Origin: Ktedonobacter sp. SOSP1-85
GTDB taxonomy: Bacteria; Chloroflexota; Ktedonobacteria; Ktedonobacterales; Ktedonobacteraceae
Assembly: GCF_016587415.1 (NCBI RefSeq)
Contig: NZ_BNJI01000002.1
Coordinates: 496,001-560,000, forward strand
Direction: 5' to 3'
Length of the DNA stretch: 64,000 bases
Shown here: positions 1 to 8,067 of the stretch, piece by piece
Position numbering within the stretch: position 1 is the first letter of the stretch
How the letters are laid out: every line of letters starts with the position of its first letter
Program-made: the position numbers and the translations under genes
The notes under the pieces: model-generated
Told to the model about the DNA's origin: nothing
Databases searched by the model: none
What the model saw: only the letters and a program-made list of their open reading frames with translations

Positions 1-205
1 TCAGGATCGCGGCATCCTCCCGCTGGATGATGTCGCGCAGGCCCTTTGCTAGTTCGCCAGTTTGCTGCTCGCGCACCTCCACTCTATCGGGCATACGCAG
101 CCAATCGGGAAGGCCCACGACATGATAGAGGTGAAAATCCCAGTACAGGGGACAAAGCTGAGGAATATCCGCTTCCGTTGCGGGACGCGTCGAGAATGTC
201 TCCAT
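1..205 (-). CDS. GNAT-family N-acetyltransferase, N-terminal part (cut by window edge)
   Basis: An open frame on the minus strand starts at ATG 205-203 and runs off the left edge, giving 68 residues. It begins METFSTRPATEADIPQLCPL, the typical beta1/alpha1 opening of GNAT acetyltransferases (R-x-A-T-x-x-D followed by an aromatic-rich helix). An AGAAAGAG ribosome binding site lies just upstream of the start. The acetyl-CoA binding motif would lie beyond the edge, so the substrate cannot be guessed. The assignment rests on the N-terminal pattern only. Confidence 0.6.
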   Translation of the reverse strand, partial: METFSTRPATEADIPQLCPLYWDFHLYHVVGLPDWLRMPDRVEVREQQTGELAKGLRDIIQREDAAIL

Positions 206-458
206 TGTTTTCTCTTTCTGCAGCATATACATTATTCTCTTTTTAGAATATAGATATATATAGGGAATTTGTCACGCTTCTAGAGCGCAATTCTCGGGGC
301 CACCTTACTGCATTTCGTTGTGATGGTTACCAGAATAAGCAAAATCGATGATATACTCAGCGTAACCACTGCCCTAACACGCATAAGCCTCTTCGATAGC
401 TGGCCCTTATCGACACTTGATCAGCGCGAGGTAGATATTCACGAGCGCCTGACCCCGA

Positions 459-590
459 TTATCCCCATGAAAGCAACATGTATTTTGCCTGGAGTCCCTC
501 AGCCCAGAAGGCGCTATCTGGATTGAGGTCAAATCTCGCCCCGAAAGCATATGGGCCAGGATAGTCCTTTAAAACTTGTAATGCGGCCAT
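459..590 (-). CDS. Small ORF of 43 residues with a strong ribosome binding site, unknown
   Basis: A 43-codon frame on the minus strand starts MAALQVLKDYPGPYAFGARF and ends with TAA at 461-459. It is preceded by AGAGGAAGGATCT directly before the ATG, one of the best Shine-Dalgarno sequences in the window. The peptide has the composition of a globular domain start rather than random sequence, so it may be the N-terminal stub of a gene cut by a stop codon. I do not recognise the family. The rest of 206-865 is AT-rich and shows nothing else convincing. Confidence 0.35.
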   Translation of the reverse strand: MAALQVLKDYPGPYAFGARFDLNPDSAFWAEGLQAKYMLLSWG

Positions 591-865
591 AGATCCTTCC
601 TCTCTGTAAAATCAGGTACCTCTCGATGAACAAAAGCCTAGCCATTCTACAGGTAACAGAAGTTAATTTCAAGTATTTGCTTTTCTTGTTCAAATAGAGT
701 ATGGTTAATGTTATCACAGCAATTAATCTAACCAACCTTATCTTAGGAAGGAAAGAAAAGCTGATAAAAAGACCGTATTGACGTTTAGATAATGCTATTT
801 AACTTTTAAAAGTGGGTTATAAAAACGACTATAGAAGCTCGCTACATAGTAGGTAGATAAAGCAT

Positions 866-2227
866 TTGACTATAAAATTCCTAAACATGGCTATAAAAGT
901 ATTTAAAATTTATGTATATCCAATTGCCATTTTCACTTTATCTATAACTTTACGCTTAATTTACAATGTAACGATTGCGCACAGTTATCAGCCTACATTT
1001 GATGCCGCTCTCTATGATATGATTGCGCGTAATATCGTTTCACATCATTGCTATTGTTTACACAGTAGTCATCAAACAGTGAGCCGCCCGCCTTTCTGGC
1101 CATTTGTCATAAGTGCTATATATTATTTTTTTGGTGAAAATGAATTTTATGCACGCCTCTTTTACTGTTTTCTTGGCTCTGGGACTTGTGTAGTCATTTA
1201 TTTCTTTGCACGAGATCTCTTTGGTCGGAGGATTGGCTTATATAGTGGTATAATTGCGGCTCTCTATCCGGGCCTGTTTATTTATGATGGATGGCTATAT
1301 TCTGAGTCTCTCTATACCTTTCTTACAACCAGTTTTATTTATACCCTTTTTCGACTTCAAAGATCTTCTCTGGCAGTTCAAAGCCCTTCAGAGCAGCAGT
1401 GGCTAAACAAATTAAGCTATAAAATGGTGAAGCAACGACATCTTTTTTTGTGTGGCCTACTATTAGGATTTATAACGCTTACTCGCCCAAATGGCGTGCT
1501 TTTGCTTGGCCTGGTCGGCATCTGGGGCATTTTTGTCTCTGTTGCAAAGATACTTCCCTGGCATACTGTACTCAAATATGTACTGGTCATTGCTTGTATT
1601 GCAGCTATTATAGCGATCCCCTGGACTTATCGCAACTATACAGTGACCCACAAATTCGTGCTTATCTCTACTGGTATGGGAGAAGTTCTTTTAGGTGCGT
1701 ATAACAATACCATCGTTGATGGAGATCCAGGAGTTCGTGGCAGATGGAGACCGCCGGCCGATGCTCGCAATCATGACACATTCGGCTATACCCCCGATGA
1801 TGATAAAGTGGACACGATGCGAGCGTTGTCATGGATACATACACATTTAAACGTAATCCCATATATTCTCACCATCCACTTTATCAATATGTGGATACCC
1901 TATACCTACGCACATGGTCTCCCTTTTGAAGCCTACCTCAATCAGCCAGCAGCACAGGTTATGATATATGCTATCACTATTACAACCTTTCTTATGATCG
2001 GTTTAGCAGTTAGCGGTTTTTTCGTGACCTGGAGACTAAAAAAGCAACAACTGCTTACAGTTTATCTTTTTCTAGCAACAACAATAATGCAAAATATTGC
2101 CTTTTATAGTGATATGCGTTTTCGTGCTCCTATTGAGCCACTACTAGTTTTGCTCGCAGGAGGTATGCTCTGGTGGCTGACACTGGTGTTCGCAAAGAGG
2201 CCTCTACCAGCAGAAACGTCATTCTGA
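866..2227 (+). CDS. GT-C fold membrane glycosyltransferase (GT39/ArnT-like)
   Basis: A 453-residue polytopic membrane protein. The first helix (about residues 12-32) is followed by an extracytoplasmic loop with an acidic residue (FDAALYDMIARNI, about 44-56), then RPPFWPFVISAIYYFFG and many hydrophobic helices. This is the layout of dolichyl-phosphate-mannose or undecaprenyl-phosphate-sugar dependent GT-C enzymes, which use a lipid-linked sugar on the outer face of the membrane. Acceptor and sugar cannot be told. The frame opens with TTG at 866 behind AGGTAG; an in-frame ATG at 887 is the alternative but has no ribosome binding site. The gene is more AT-rich than its neighbours, which may indicate transfer. 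It stands alone. Confidence 0.75.
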   Translation: MTIKFLNMAIKVFKIYVYPIAIFTLSITLRLIYNVTIAHSYQPTFDAALYDMIARNIVSHHCYCLHSSHQTVSRPPFWPFVISAIYYFFGENEFYARLFYCFLGSGTCVVIYFFARDLFGRRIGLYSGIIAALYPGLFIYDGWLYSESLYTFLTTSFIYTLFRLQRSSLAVQSPSEQQWLNKLSYKMVKQRHLFLCGLLLGFITLTRPNGVLLLGLVGIWGIFVSVAKILPWHTVLKYVLVIACIAAIIAIPWTYRNYTVTHKFVLISTGMGEVLLGAYNNTIVDGDPGVRGRWRPPADARNHDTFGYTPDDDKVDTMRALSWIHTHLNVIPYILTIHFINMWIPYTYAHGLPFEAYLNQPAAQVMIYAITITTFLMIGLAVSGFFVTWRLKKQQLLTVYLFLATTIMQNIAFYSDMRFRAPIEPLLVLLAGGMLWWLTLVFAKRPLPAETSF

Positions 2228-2264
2228 CGGCATCTGCATATGCTCTTTTAAGAAAGCCGAGCAT

Positions 2265-2298
2265 TGTGGGGACTGCTAAAGCACACGCAGCCCCCACA
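2265..2298 (+). terminator. Hairpin downstream of the glycosyltransferase gene
   Basis: TGTGGGGACTGC (2265-2276) pairs with GCAGCCCCCACA (2287-2298) with one A-C mismatch and a 10-nt loop. It lies 37 bp after the stop codon. There is no T tract, so intrinsic termination is uncertain. Confidence 0.35.
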
Positions 2299-2453
2299 GC
2301 ACAGCGCCCACAGCATCGTTATATGAGATCATATTTGGAGATTCGTGAGCATTTTGCGGTAGTAAGTGCAACCTGGGTAATCCCCGTTTGCTGACTCAAA
2401 GCTTCCCATTGCTCCTGGCGTGGTCCGGCAGATCCTGACACAATCGACGCCAC

Positions 2454-2481
2454 CCCTCCTGGGTTCCCTATCGCAGGAGGG
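2454..2481 (-). terminator. Hairpin after the SDR gene
   Basis: CCCTCCTG (2454-2461) and CAGGAGGG (2474-2481) form an 8-bp GC-rich stem with a 12-nt loop, 12 bp beyond the stop codon of the minus-strand SDR gene. There is no clear T tract on either side. Confidence 0.35.
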
Positions 2482-2493
2482 AGGCAATCTGTG

Positions 2494-3444
2494 TCATTGT
2501 GCTTCGTTGAGCATGTCCTGTGAGGTGTTCCACAACCTTACAGCGTTCTCAGGGTCGATGGCATATGCCGCTACCCCTCGACGAATACCGGGCTGATGTG
2601 GCCCAGCTTCGTTACAGTCTTCAAAGTAGCGACCGCTGACGCCCTCGACTAACGGTGAGGCGGCCAACAAAACAGAGGTCGTCGCGCCTTGCTCAATATT
2701 TTTAATCGATACCCCTGTGCTTGCTGGGCCTGACTGTGCGGGGTTCACTGGTGCATCTTTCATGTGGCGTCCAAGATTGGTATTGGCGATTCGACCAGGG
2801 TTTAGTGCATTGGCAACGATACCATCACTTGCCCAACGCCTGGCCGCTTCTACTGCAAACAGGATGTTGGCCGTCTTGGATTGTCCATAAGCAACCCATG
2901 TATCATAGGGACGAGCGTGAAAGTCGATGTCATCAAAATCCACCTCGCCATTGATATGACCCACCGAACTGACTGACACAATACGAGCGTGTCCCGTCGC
3001 GGCCATCGCGTCATGCAAACCAAGCGCCAGCGCAAAGTGGCCGAGATGGTTCGTGGCGAATTGCATCTCGTGCCCTTGTGCACTGAGCTCCCGCTCTGGA
3101 ATGGCCATGACGCCGGCGTTGTTCACGAGGATATCAAGTGAGCCCTCCCAGCCTCTCACAAACGCGCGTACCGAATTCAGGTCTGACAAGTCGAGCTGCC
3201 CGACACGAATATGCTGATTGCCTGTCGTCTGCCTGATGTCTTTGGCTGCCTGTTCACCTGCATGGGTATTACGAACGGCGAGCATCACTTCAGCACCAGC
3301 TTGCGCCAGAGCGCGAGCCGTTTCCACTCCGATACCGCTTGAGCCACCTGTGACAAGAGCTCGTTTCCCACGTAAATCGATCCTTTCAATGACTTCCATC
3401 GCGGCTGTTGTCGCACCGAATGGTGTGGTGATTAATTCTGCCAT
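2494..3444 (-). CDS. Short-chain dehydrogenase/reductase (retinol dehydrogenase-like)
   Basis: A 316-residue classical-type SDR. The Rossmann motif TGGSSGIG (about residues 32-39) binds NAD(P). DLSDLNSVRAF and LVNNAGVM are the conserved cofactor and structural motifs, and SVSSVG plus YGQSK supply the Ser, Tyr and Lys of the catalytic centre. The long C-terminal part and the insert after the Tyr-x-x-x-Lys motif resemble the WW-domain oxidoreductase/retinol dehydrogenase branch. The start at 3444 is supported by AAAGGTGGAAG. The gene has a MerR-type promoter (3533-3563), suggesting induction by a small ligand or stress. No partner gene is adjacent. The substrate is unknown. Confidence 0.88.
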   Translation of the reverse strand: MAELITTPFGATTAAMEVIERIDLRGKRALVTGGSSGIGVETARALAQAGAEVMLAVRNTHAGEQAAKDIRQTTGNQHIRVGQLDLSDLNSVRAFVRGWEGSLDILVNNAGVMAIPERELSAQGHEMQFATNHLGHFALALGLHDAMAATGHARIVSVSSVGHINGEVDFDDIDFHARPYDTWVAYGQSKTANILFAVEAARRWASDGIVANALNPGRIANTNLGRHMKDAPVNPAQSGPASTGVSIKNIEQGATTSVLLAASPLVEGVSGRYFEDCNEAGPHQPGIRRGVAAYAIDPENAVRLWNTSQDMLNEAQ

Positions 3445-3532
3445 TTGCTTCCACCTTTATTAGTTATCTTAAATTCTTCACAATGCTCTCGTACTCTTGA
3501 TGCTCAAGAGATGAAGCCCTCTTCATGTCCGT

Positions 3533-3563
3533 AGTATAAAAAACCTCAAGTGCTTGAGGTCAA
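3533..3563 (-). promoter_or_regulatory. MerR-type promoter with 19-bp spacer and palindromic operator
   Basis: On the minus strand, -35 TTGACC (3563-3558) and -10 TATACT (3538-3533) are separated by 19 bp. A perfect palindrome, ACCTCAAG-TG-CTTGAGGT (3543-3560), covers the spacer. An overlong spacer filled by this kind of palindrome is the hallmark of promoters activated by DNA-twisting MerR-family regulators, and CCTCAAG/CTTGAGG resembles SoxR/MerR operators. It drives the SDR gene, whose start is 89 bp downstream. No merR-like gene is in the neighbourhood, so the regulator must be encoded elsewhere. Confidence 0.65.
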
Positions 3564-4004
3564 GACCTTTCAGTGTTTCTCTTGAACGTTATGAGCTATA
3601 ACCAAAACAGTGTAAACCGGGCACATCCTCCTCTCACGTGGGTACGAAACATCTGTCAACTGGTCGCACTTATTACCACATTTTCAAAAAGATATCGCAT
3701 TTATACTAATATTTCTGCTCTTCTATTTGCATTTTTTATAAACATATGTTATAGTTTCTAAGGTTACTGTAATAAGAATGTTTTGTTTGTAGTTGACTCC
3801 TATATATCCAGGATAGTTTCTGGTACTTCCATAGTCGTATAACATATTCTCCTATCCACATGCTAGAGGGTTTGCCCGTTCACTGGCAGGGCACGTGGGA
3901 CGGGAGAAGGTTGGTAAGGATGGGATGGAGAGGGGTTTCCACAATGAGACAACTACTACGTTTGCCACAATCACTATTACTAAGCAGCCCAATCTTCCTC
4001 GTGG
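3564..4004. other. Intergenic stretch before the phage-like island
   Basis: This stretch of about 440 bp is AT-rich up to about 3840 and then shifts abruptly to G-rich sequence around 3865-3945. No convincing gene, terminator or attachment site is visible. The composition change may mark the left edge of the phage-derived island. Confidence 0.3.
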
Positions 4005-4397
4005 GTGCAGTCCATGCCGCTCGATAACCGGAAGGCGGCTCACATCCAGCAGATGGTGAATAAAAGCTTCACCGGGCGCCAGCGTAATGTTGTGCTGGTC
4101 ACCAATACTGCTGGCAGCTACAGCTATAGCGCGATGGCAGTCGTCTTCCGACCCGACCTGGCCATCGATCCACAAATACCTGACCAAAGCGGGATGCCAC
4201 CTCATGCGCAAGCGGAACTCGTGCTGATCGCGCCCCTGGGCACCAATCTGGCCGGCGTCGTCTTCATCGCCGACACACCGACCGCGACCACAGCAGCCGT
4301 ACAGGCCGCGCCCAAGTACGAGATCATCACCAGCGTTCCCGCCGGCATCATCCCAGGCGGCACGCACCTACGCGTCTACTTGCGCCGCTTCAGATAG
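4005..4397 (+). CDS. Hypothetical protein, first gene of the phage-like island
   Basis: A 130-residue protein of unknown family, predicted soluble. It is rich in beta-branched and small residues, with a conserved-looking core (AELVLIAPLGTNLAGVVFIA) and a basic C-terminus (RVYLRRFR). It opens with GTG at 4005; ATG at 4014 is an equally possible start, and neither has a clear ribosome binding site. Its composition and orientation match the structural genes that follow, so it may be a head or connector accessory protein, but nothing in the sequence proves this. Confidence 0.5.
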   Translation: MQSMPLDNRKAAHIQQMVNKSFTGRQRNVVLVTNTAGSYSYSAMAVVFRPDLAIDPQIPDQSGMPPHAQAELVLIAPLGTNLAGVVFIADTPTATTAAVQAAPKYEIITSVPAGIIPGGTHLRVYLRRFR

Positions 4398-4408
4398 CTG
4401 TAGTGTGA

Positions 4409-4432
4409 GTCCATGCAAGCATGGACCCTACA
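4409..4432. repeat. REP-like palindromic unit (family A)
   Basis: GTCCATGCAAGCATGGAC is a perfect palindrome (8-bp arms around AA) followed by CCTACA. It is one of at least eight copies in this window. The fuller form is GTAGGGTCCATGC plus its mirror, also seen at 26006, 26084, 26123, 37530, 43580, 56115, 58584 and 58627. Confidence 0.7.
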
Positions 4433-4523
4433 ACACGCTCGACGCCCAAACCTTCTACCGGGTAAGGTGTGTTGATGGGACATCGCCCGCCACTAATATC
4501 GTTCGGCAAGCCACCCTCATCGA

Positions 4524-4586
4524 GTAAGGTGTGCTGGTTGGTGATGCCTGGCCAGAGGCCAGGCATCACCAACCAGCACACCTTAC
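4524..4586. repeat. Perfect 30-bp inverted repeat with 3-nt loop (family C)
   Basis: Positions 4524-4553 and 4557-4586 are exactly complementary over 30 bp around AGA. The right side is followed by a flank (4588-4617, core CGGCGAGCCACGCAGTGGCG) that recurs in inverted orientation beside the hairpin at 37573-37645 and in diverged form at 8001-8033. There is no T tract, so this looks like a repeat element rather than an ordinary terminator. Confidence 0.8.
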
Positions 4587-4656
4587 CCCCCCGGCGAGCC
4601 ACGCAGTGGCGAGAAGTCTACGCGACCTGAATGTATATAAAGAAAGGATCAATGCT

Positions 4657-5169
4657 ATGAAAAATAAACAACAGCTTGATATACATATGCACAACTCCTT
4701 TCACGAGGCGGACGCGATTCCACCCACAAGTACGCGCCCCACACTGGAGCCTGATGCCTACCCCGGCAATCCCTATAGTGTTCGCAATATGTCCTCTCTG
4801 GCCCATGACCCCATTCAACCTCAGTTCGACAGCGAGCTTCCCACGCACCAGGACCTGGGTTTTGCCGACCAGTTGGAAATGGAACTCTGGCTGGGCCTGG
4901 AGATTACCCCACCACTGCCAGCGACGCCTCCCCCGCTAGCGAAGGATGAGCGCCCAGGCGACCTGGCGCCCCAGGCCCAGGAGATGCTAGATGAGCAGCT
5001 ACACAATGAGGACATTGGGGAGAAGATATATCCCGAGGTATTCATGGATCAATCCAACATCAATAGCCACCGCAGTCGTGACCTGACCCTCCAGGCCCAG
5101 GGACTCGCAGACGACCAGCTCTGGCAAGAAGAACAATGGGGGGACGGCGAGCAGGAGCCGAACTCATGA
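4657..5169 (+). CDS. Hypothetical acidic protein coupled to the capsid gene
   Basis: A 170-residue, strongly acidic and Pro/Gln-rich protein, probably largely disordered. It has two similar segments (DLAPQAQEMLDEQL, about 107-120, and DLTLQAQGLADDQLWQEE, about 145-162), suggesting internal duplication of a short amphipathic helix. ATG 4657 follows AAAGAAAGGATC. Its stop overlaps the start of the protease-capsid gene by ATGA, so translation is probably coupled. This position fits a minor head or scaffold-like phage protein, but no family is recognised. Confidence 0.6.
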   Translation: MKNKQQLDIHMHNSFHEADAIPPTSTRPTLEPDAYPGNPYSVRNMSSLAHDPIQPQFDSELPTHQDLGFADQLEMELWLGLEITPPLPATPPPLAKDERPGDLAPQAQEMLDEQLHNEDIGEKIYPEVFMDQSNINSHRSRDLTLQAQGLADDQLWQEEQWGDGEQEPNS

Positions 5170-7217
5170 ACCAGCACCCACATCAGGCAGAGGAGCCGCT
5201 CACAAACGCCTCTCAACAACCGATCACGATCACAGAGGCGCGTATCATTGAGCGCCTGGCTGATGCAAGCGTAGGCGCCGGGCATGCCGTGCGCGTGACC
5301 GTCATCCAGGGCGGGCGCTCCAAAAATGGCTTCGTCTATGATCAGGCAGCGCTGCGGCAGATCGCGGCGCTGCTGGAAGACACGCATGCCTATGCCGATC
5401 ACTCGCGCTCGGAGGCCGATCTCCAGACGCGCAGTGTCCGCGATGTCGTGGGCTTCTACCACGACGCGGAGTATATTGCGGGCCCGGCTGGGCAGCCAGG
5501 ACATGTCGATGCCACTCTGCACATCTTCGAGGCCGCCAACTGGCTCTGGACACTGATCAACGAGGCCTGTACCCTGGGTCGCCCTGAGCTGATCGGTCTC
5601 TCGGTCGACCTCTTCGGTGCCTGGCAGGTCAACGAAGCCACGGGCGCGAAAGAGATCAGCGCCATTCACACCCTCAACTCCTGTGATGTCGTTACCCGAC
5701 CCAGCGCGGGCGGCGCCTTCCGCCGCATCCTCCATGCCGAGTCGTCACTATCAGAAGGAGAACATCTTATGGCAGAGCAGCACAACACACAGACCTCCGA
5801 AATCACCTCCTCAACCTCTATTACTCCGATAGATGCGCCCATTACCAGCACCCCCTCTGTCGCCACCCAGGAGATCGACCGCCTGCGAGAGGAACTGCAA
5901 TGCCAGCGTTGCGAACTGCTGTTGGAACGCCGCCTGAGCGAGAGCATCCTGCCCGAGCCAGTCAAGACTCAGGTGCGAGGTCGCTTCCAGCAACGCCTCT
6001 TCGAGGAGCAAGAACTGGAGCATGAGCTCTCCTCCGCACTCACGATGATGGCCCAGTTGACGCGCGACGGTCTCGTACGCGGTCACGGCTATGAGAAGGC
6101 CAGCATTACGGGTATGGTGAGCGAGGCCGAAAAGGTTCAGGCCTGCTTCGACGCCATGTTTGACCTGGAGATCGACACAGGTCGCCTGGGCAATGTGCAC
6201 GGCTTCACCAGCATCCGCGAGGCCTACGCCCGCGTAACGGGCGATTCCAGCCTCCAGGGCGGCATCAGTGGCTCCAGTCTGCTTGGGCAGCTTCCAATGT
6301 CTCCTTTCGGTCCCACGGGCTTCATTAGCGAGGCTGATGTCACCACGGCCAGCTTCTCCTACCTGCTGGGATCAAGCATGAACAAGCGCCTGCTCAAGGA
6401 CTACCAGGCCTGGCCCGCCGAGTGGATGAAGTTCGTTTCTATCGTCCCCATTCGCGACTTTAAGCAGCAGAGCCGCGTGCGCATGAGTGCCTTTGGTAGC
6501 CTCGCCATCGTGCCCGAGGATATCCCCTACCAGAGCATCACGCTAGGCGATAGTGCCGCCACCTACGTAGCACAGAAGCGCGGCAATCTCGTGCCCATCT
6601 CGCGTGAGGCCATCATCAACGACGACCTGCATGCCATCAAGCAGATTCCGGGCAAGCTGGCCGTGGCCGCCGCCTATACCCTGGCCGAGTTCGTCTACGG
6701 CTTTCTTGCCAATAATCCGAGCATCTACGATGGGCAACCCCTCTTTACCACGGGTGCGCCCCACAACAACCTGGGAGCGCAAGCCCTCTCAACGCTCGCG
6801 CTGCAACAGGGCGTCACCGCCATGCGTGAGCAGACCAACTTTGCGGGCAAGCGCATCGGCCTGCGCCCACGCTACCTGATCGTACCACCCGAGTTGGAGT
6901 GGACCTCGATGGTCGTGACCAAGTCGGCTGGCGTCCCTGGCTCACCCAATAACGACATCAACCCCATGCTCGGCTACGTCCAGCCCATCGTCTCGCCCCA
7001 GCTGACCAGCGCCACGCAGTGGTTCCTGGCGGCCGACCCGCGCGAGATCGACACCATCGAGGTCGGCTTCGTCGGTGGGCAGGTCAACCCCGCCCTCTTC
7101 ATCCAGGACCAGCCCATGCTCGGCCTCAACTTTACACAGGATGTTTTAACTTTTAAGGTGCGCCACGAATACGGCTCATGCGTTACAGACTTCCGTGGCC
7201 TCTATAGGGGTGTCTAG
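5166..7217 (+). CDS. Phage prohead protease-scaffold-major capsid protein fusion
   Basis: A 683-residue polyprotein. Residues about 20-190 look like a phage prohead maturation protease, with a candidate catalytic His in TYADH-like context (H79 of AYADHSRSE) and Ser in LIGLSVDLF (S146). Residues about 202-300 are Gln/Glu/Leu-rich and helical, like a scaffold or delta domain. Residues about 380-683 resemble the Mu gpT/HK97-fold major head subunit (LVPISREAIINDDL, FANNP-like loop, LIVPPELEW, C-terminal VRHEYG). The start at 5166 overlaps the upstream stop. A second strong start, AGAAGGAG before ATG 5769, could give a 482-residue scaffold-capsid product without the protease. No terminase or portal is nearby. 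The catalytic residues are inferred from pattern only. Confidence 0.75.
   Translation: MNQHPHQAEEPLTNASQQPITITEARIIERLADASVGAGHAVRVTVIQGGRSKNGFVYDQAALRQIAALLEDTHAYADHSRSEADLQTRSVRDVVGFYHDAEYIAGPAGQPGHVDATLHIFEAANWLWTLINEACTLGRPELIGLSVDLFGAWQVNEATGAKEISAIHTLNSCDVVTRPSAGGAFRRILHAESSLSEGEHLMAEQHNTQTSEITSSTSITPIDAPITSTPSVATQEIDRLREELQCQRCELLLERRLSESILPEPVKTQVRGRFQQRLFEEQELEHELSSALTMMAQLTRDGLVRGHGYEKASITGMVSEAEKVQACFDAMFDLEIDTGRLGNVHGFTSIREAYARVTGDSSLQGGISGSSLLGQLPMSPFGPTGFISEADVTTASFSYLLGSSMNKRLLKDYQAWPAEWMKFVSIVPIRDFKQQSRVRMSAFGSLAIVPEDIPYQSITLGDSAATYVAQKRGNLVPISREAIINDDLHAIKQIPGKLAVAAAYTLAEFVYGFLANNPSIYDGQPLFTTGAPHNNLGAQALSTLALQQGVTAMREQTNFAGKRIGLRPRYLIVPPELEWTSMVVTKSAGVPGSPNNDINPMLGYVQPIVSPQLTSATQWFLAADPREIDTIEVGFVGGQVNPALFIQDQPMLGLNFTQDVLTFKVRHEYGSCVTDFRGLYRGV
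5749..5771 (+). promoter_or_regulatory. Internal ribosome binding site and start inside the capsid polyprotein
   Basis: AGAAGGAG lies about 9 nt before an in-frame ATG at 5769, exactly at the junction between the protease domain and the helical scaffold-like region. It would allow capsid protein to be made in excess of protease from one frame, as phages do with nested scaffold or capsid reading frames. Confidence 0.6.
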
Positions 7218-7225
7218 AGTTGGAT

Positions 7226-7356
7226 GTGCGCTACTTTACGTACGCGCCTACAGGGGTGAGCTTTTTGGGAGGAAGGCTAGATATGCTTTCCGGACAATAC
7301 GCACCCTTCGCGTTCACCATGCCCGCCTGCGTAGGCGCGTACGTAAAGTAGCGCAC
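7226..7356. repeat. MITE-like element with 26-bp perfect terminal inverted repeats (family B)
   Basis: Positions 7226-7251 (starting GTGCGCTACTTTACGTACGC) are the exact complement of 7331-7356, with a 79-bp centre that has no coding capacity. Related elements occur at 55077-55186 and 43480-43719, with fragments at 42047-42072 and probably 29197-29249. It sits between the capsid gene stop and the next gene's ribosome binding site. Confidence 0.75.
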
Positions 7357-7385
7357 GCTCACCAATTTCCAAAGGAGCCTTAGAC

Positions 7386-7961
7386 ATGAGTGGATTCACC
7401 AATAATGACGGCTCTGGCCTGGTCGGCGCGCTCAATCCGCAGGGGATCGGGCAGACCCTGCGCGTCGACACGGGCGGGAACCTGCTTGTCACGGGCGGGA
7501 CACTCCAGAACGCCCTGCTCAGTGGCAAGAGCTTTAGCGCCACTACGGGCAAGCAAACTGCCAGCAGCGCGGCGGTCGTGGCCTGCTCGCTCTACAACAA
7601 TACCAGCGCCAACATCCTGCTCTACTCGATTACCTGCCTCTCGGGCAGCATACGCACGCACCAGCTCACGCGCGGCACGAGCAACCTGGCCCTGGGCAGT
7701 AACGCGCTCGTCAGCAATGCCAGCCTGGGCGGGAACAGCTCGCTCCTGCCCGCTGGCAACGTAACCTACGCCAATAGCAATCAGACCATCAGTGGCACGG
7801 CGCTCGACGCCTTTAGCGCTCCCGCCGGCCAGCTCATCGAGGTCCTGGGCAACGGCTCCCTGCTCCTGCTGCCAGCCAGCGCCAGCAACAGCCTCACGCT
7901 CTACCTGGACCTCGCCGCCGCCGGAGACTGGAAGATCACCTATAAATGGCTTGAAATATAA
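7386..7961 (+). CDS. Phage-like beta-rich structural protein (putative decoration or fibre)
   Basis: A 191-residue protein, rich in Ser, Ala, Gly, Asn and Thr with alternating hydrophobic residues, indicating a beta-sandwich. It starts MSGFTNNDGSGLVGALNPQG and ends DLAAAGDWKITYKWLEI; the final strand KITYKWLEI looks like a packing edge. The start has AAAGGAG. It follows the capsid gene after a MITE-like insertion, in the same orientation. Head decoration or tail fibre is a guess from composition and position. Confidence 0.6.
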   Translation: MSGFTNNDGSGLVGALNPQGIGQTLRVDTGGNLLVTGGTLQNALLSGKSFSATTGKQTASSAAVVACSLYNNTSANILLYSITCLSGSIRTHQLTRGTSNLALGSNALVSNASLGGNSSLLPAGNVTYANSNQTISGTALDAFSAPAGQLIEVLGNGSLLLLPASASNSLTLYLDLAAAGDWKITYKWLEI

Positions 7962-8000
7962 GTGTATTGGTGGACGGGCTGCGCCTGTCCGCCAATACAC
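7962..8000. repeat. Hairpin directly after stop codon (family C)
   Basis: GTGTATTGGTGGAC (7962-7975) pairs with GTCCGCCAATACAC (7987-8000), one wobble pair, starting on the base after the stop codon. The inner sequence can extend the stem to about 18 bp. The following flank (8001-8033, ...GGTGAGCCACGTAATGAGGC) is a diverged form of the one beside the hairpin at 4524-4586. Confidence 0.65.
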
Positions 8001-8067
8001 CTGACCTGGTGAGCCACGTAATGAGGCAAAGTCAATGTGTTAAAGAACATAAGAAGGAGCAAGCACC

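Noticed and set aside
3573..3761. Small plus-strand frame of 62 codons as a MerR regulator for the adjacent promoter
   Set aside because: The translation has no HTH, is AT-rich and lacks a ribosome binding site.
3852..4367. Open frame of 171 codons on the minus strand
   Set aside because: It overlaps the plus-strand gene at 4005, is rich in Gly/Arg/Asp as expected for antisense GC-rich sequence, and its direction disagrees with the phage-like island.
5049..5735. Open frame of 228 codons on the minus strand
   Set aside because: Antisense to the protease part of the capsid polyprotein; no motif or ribosome binding site.
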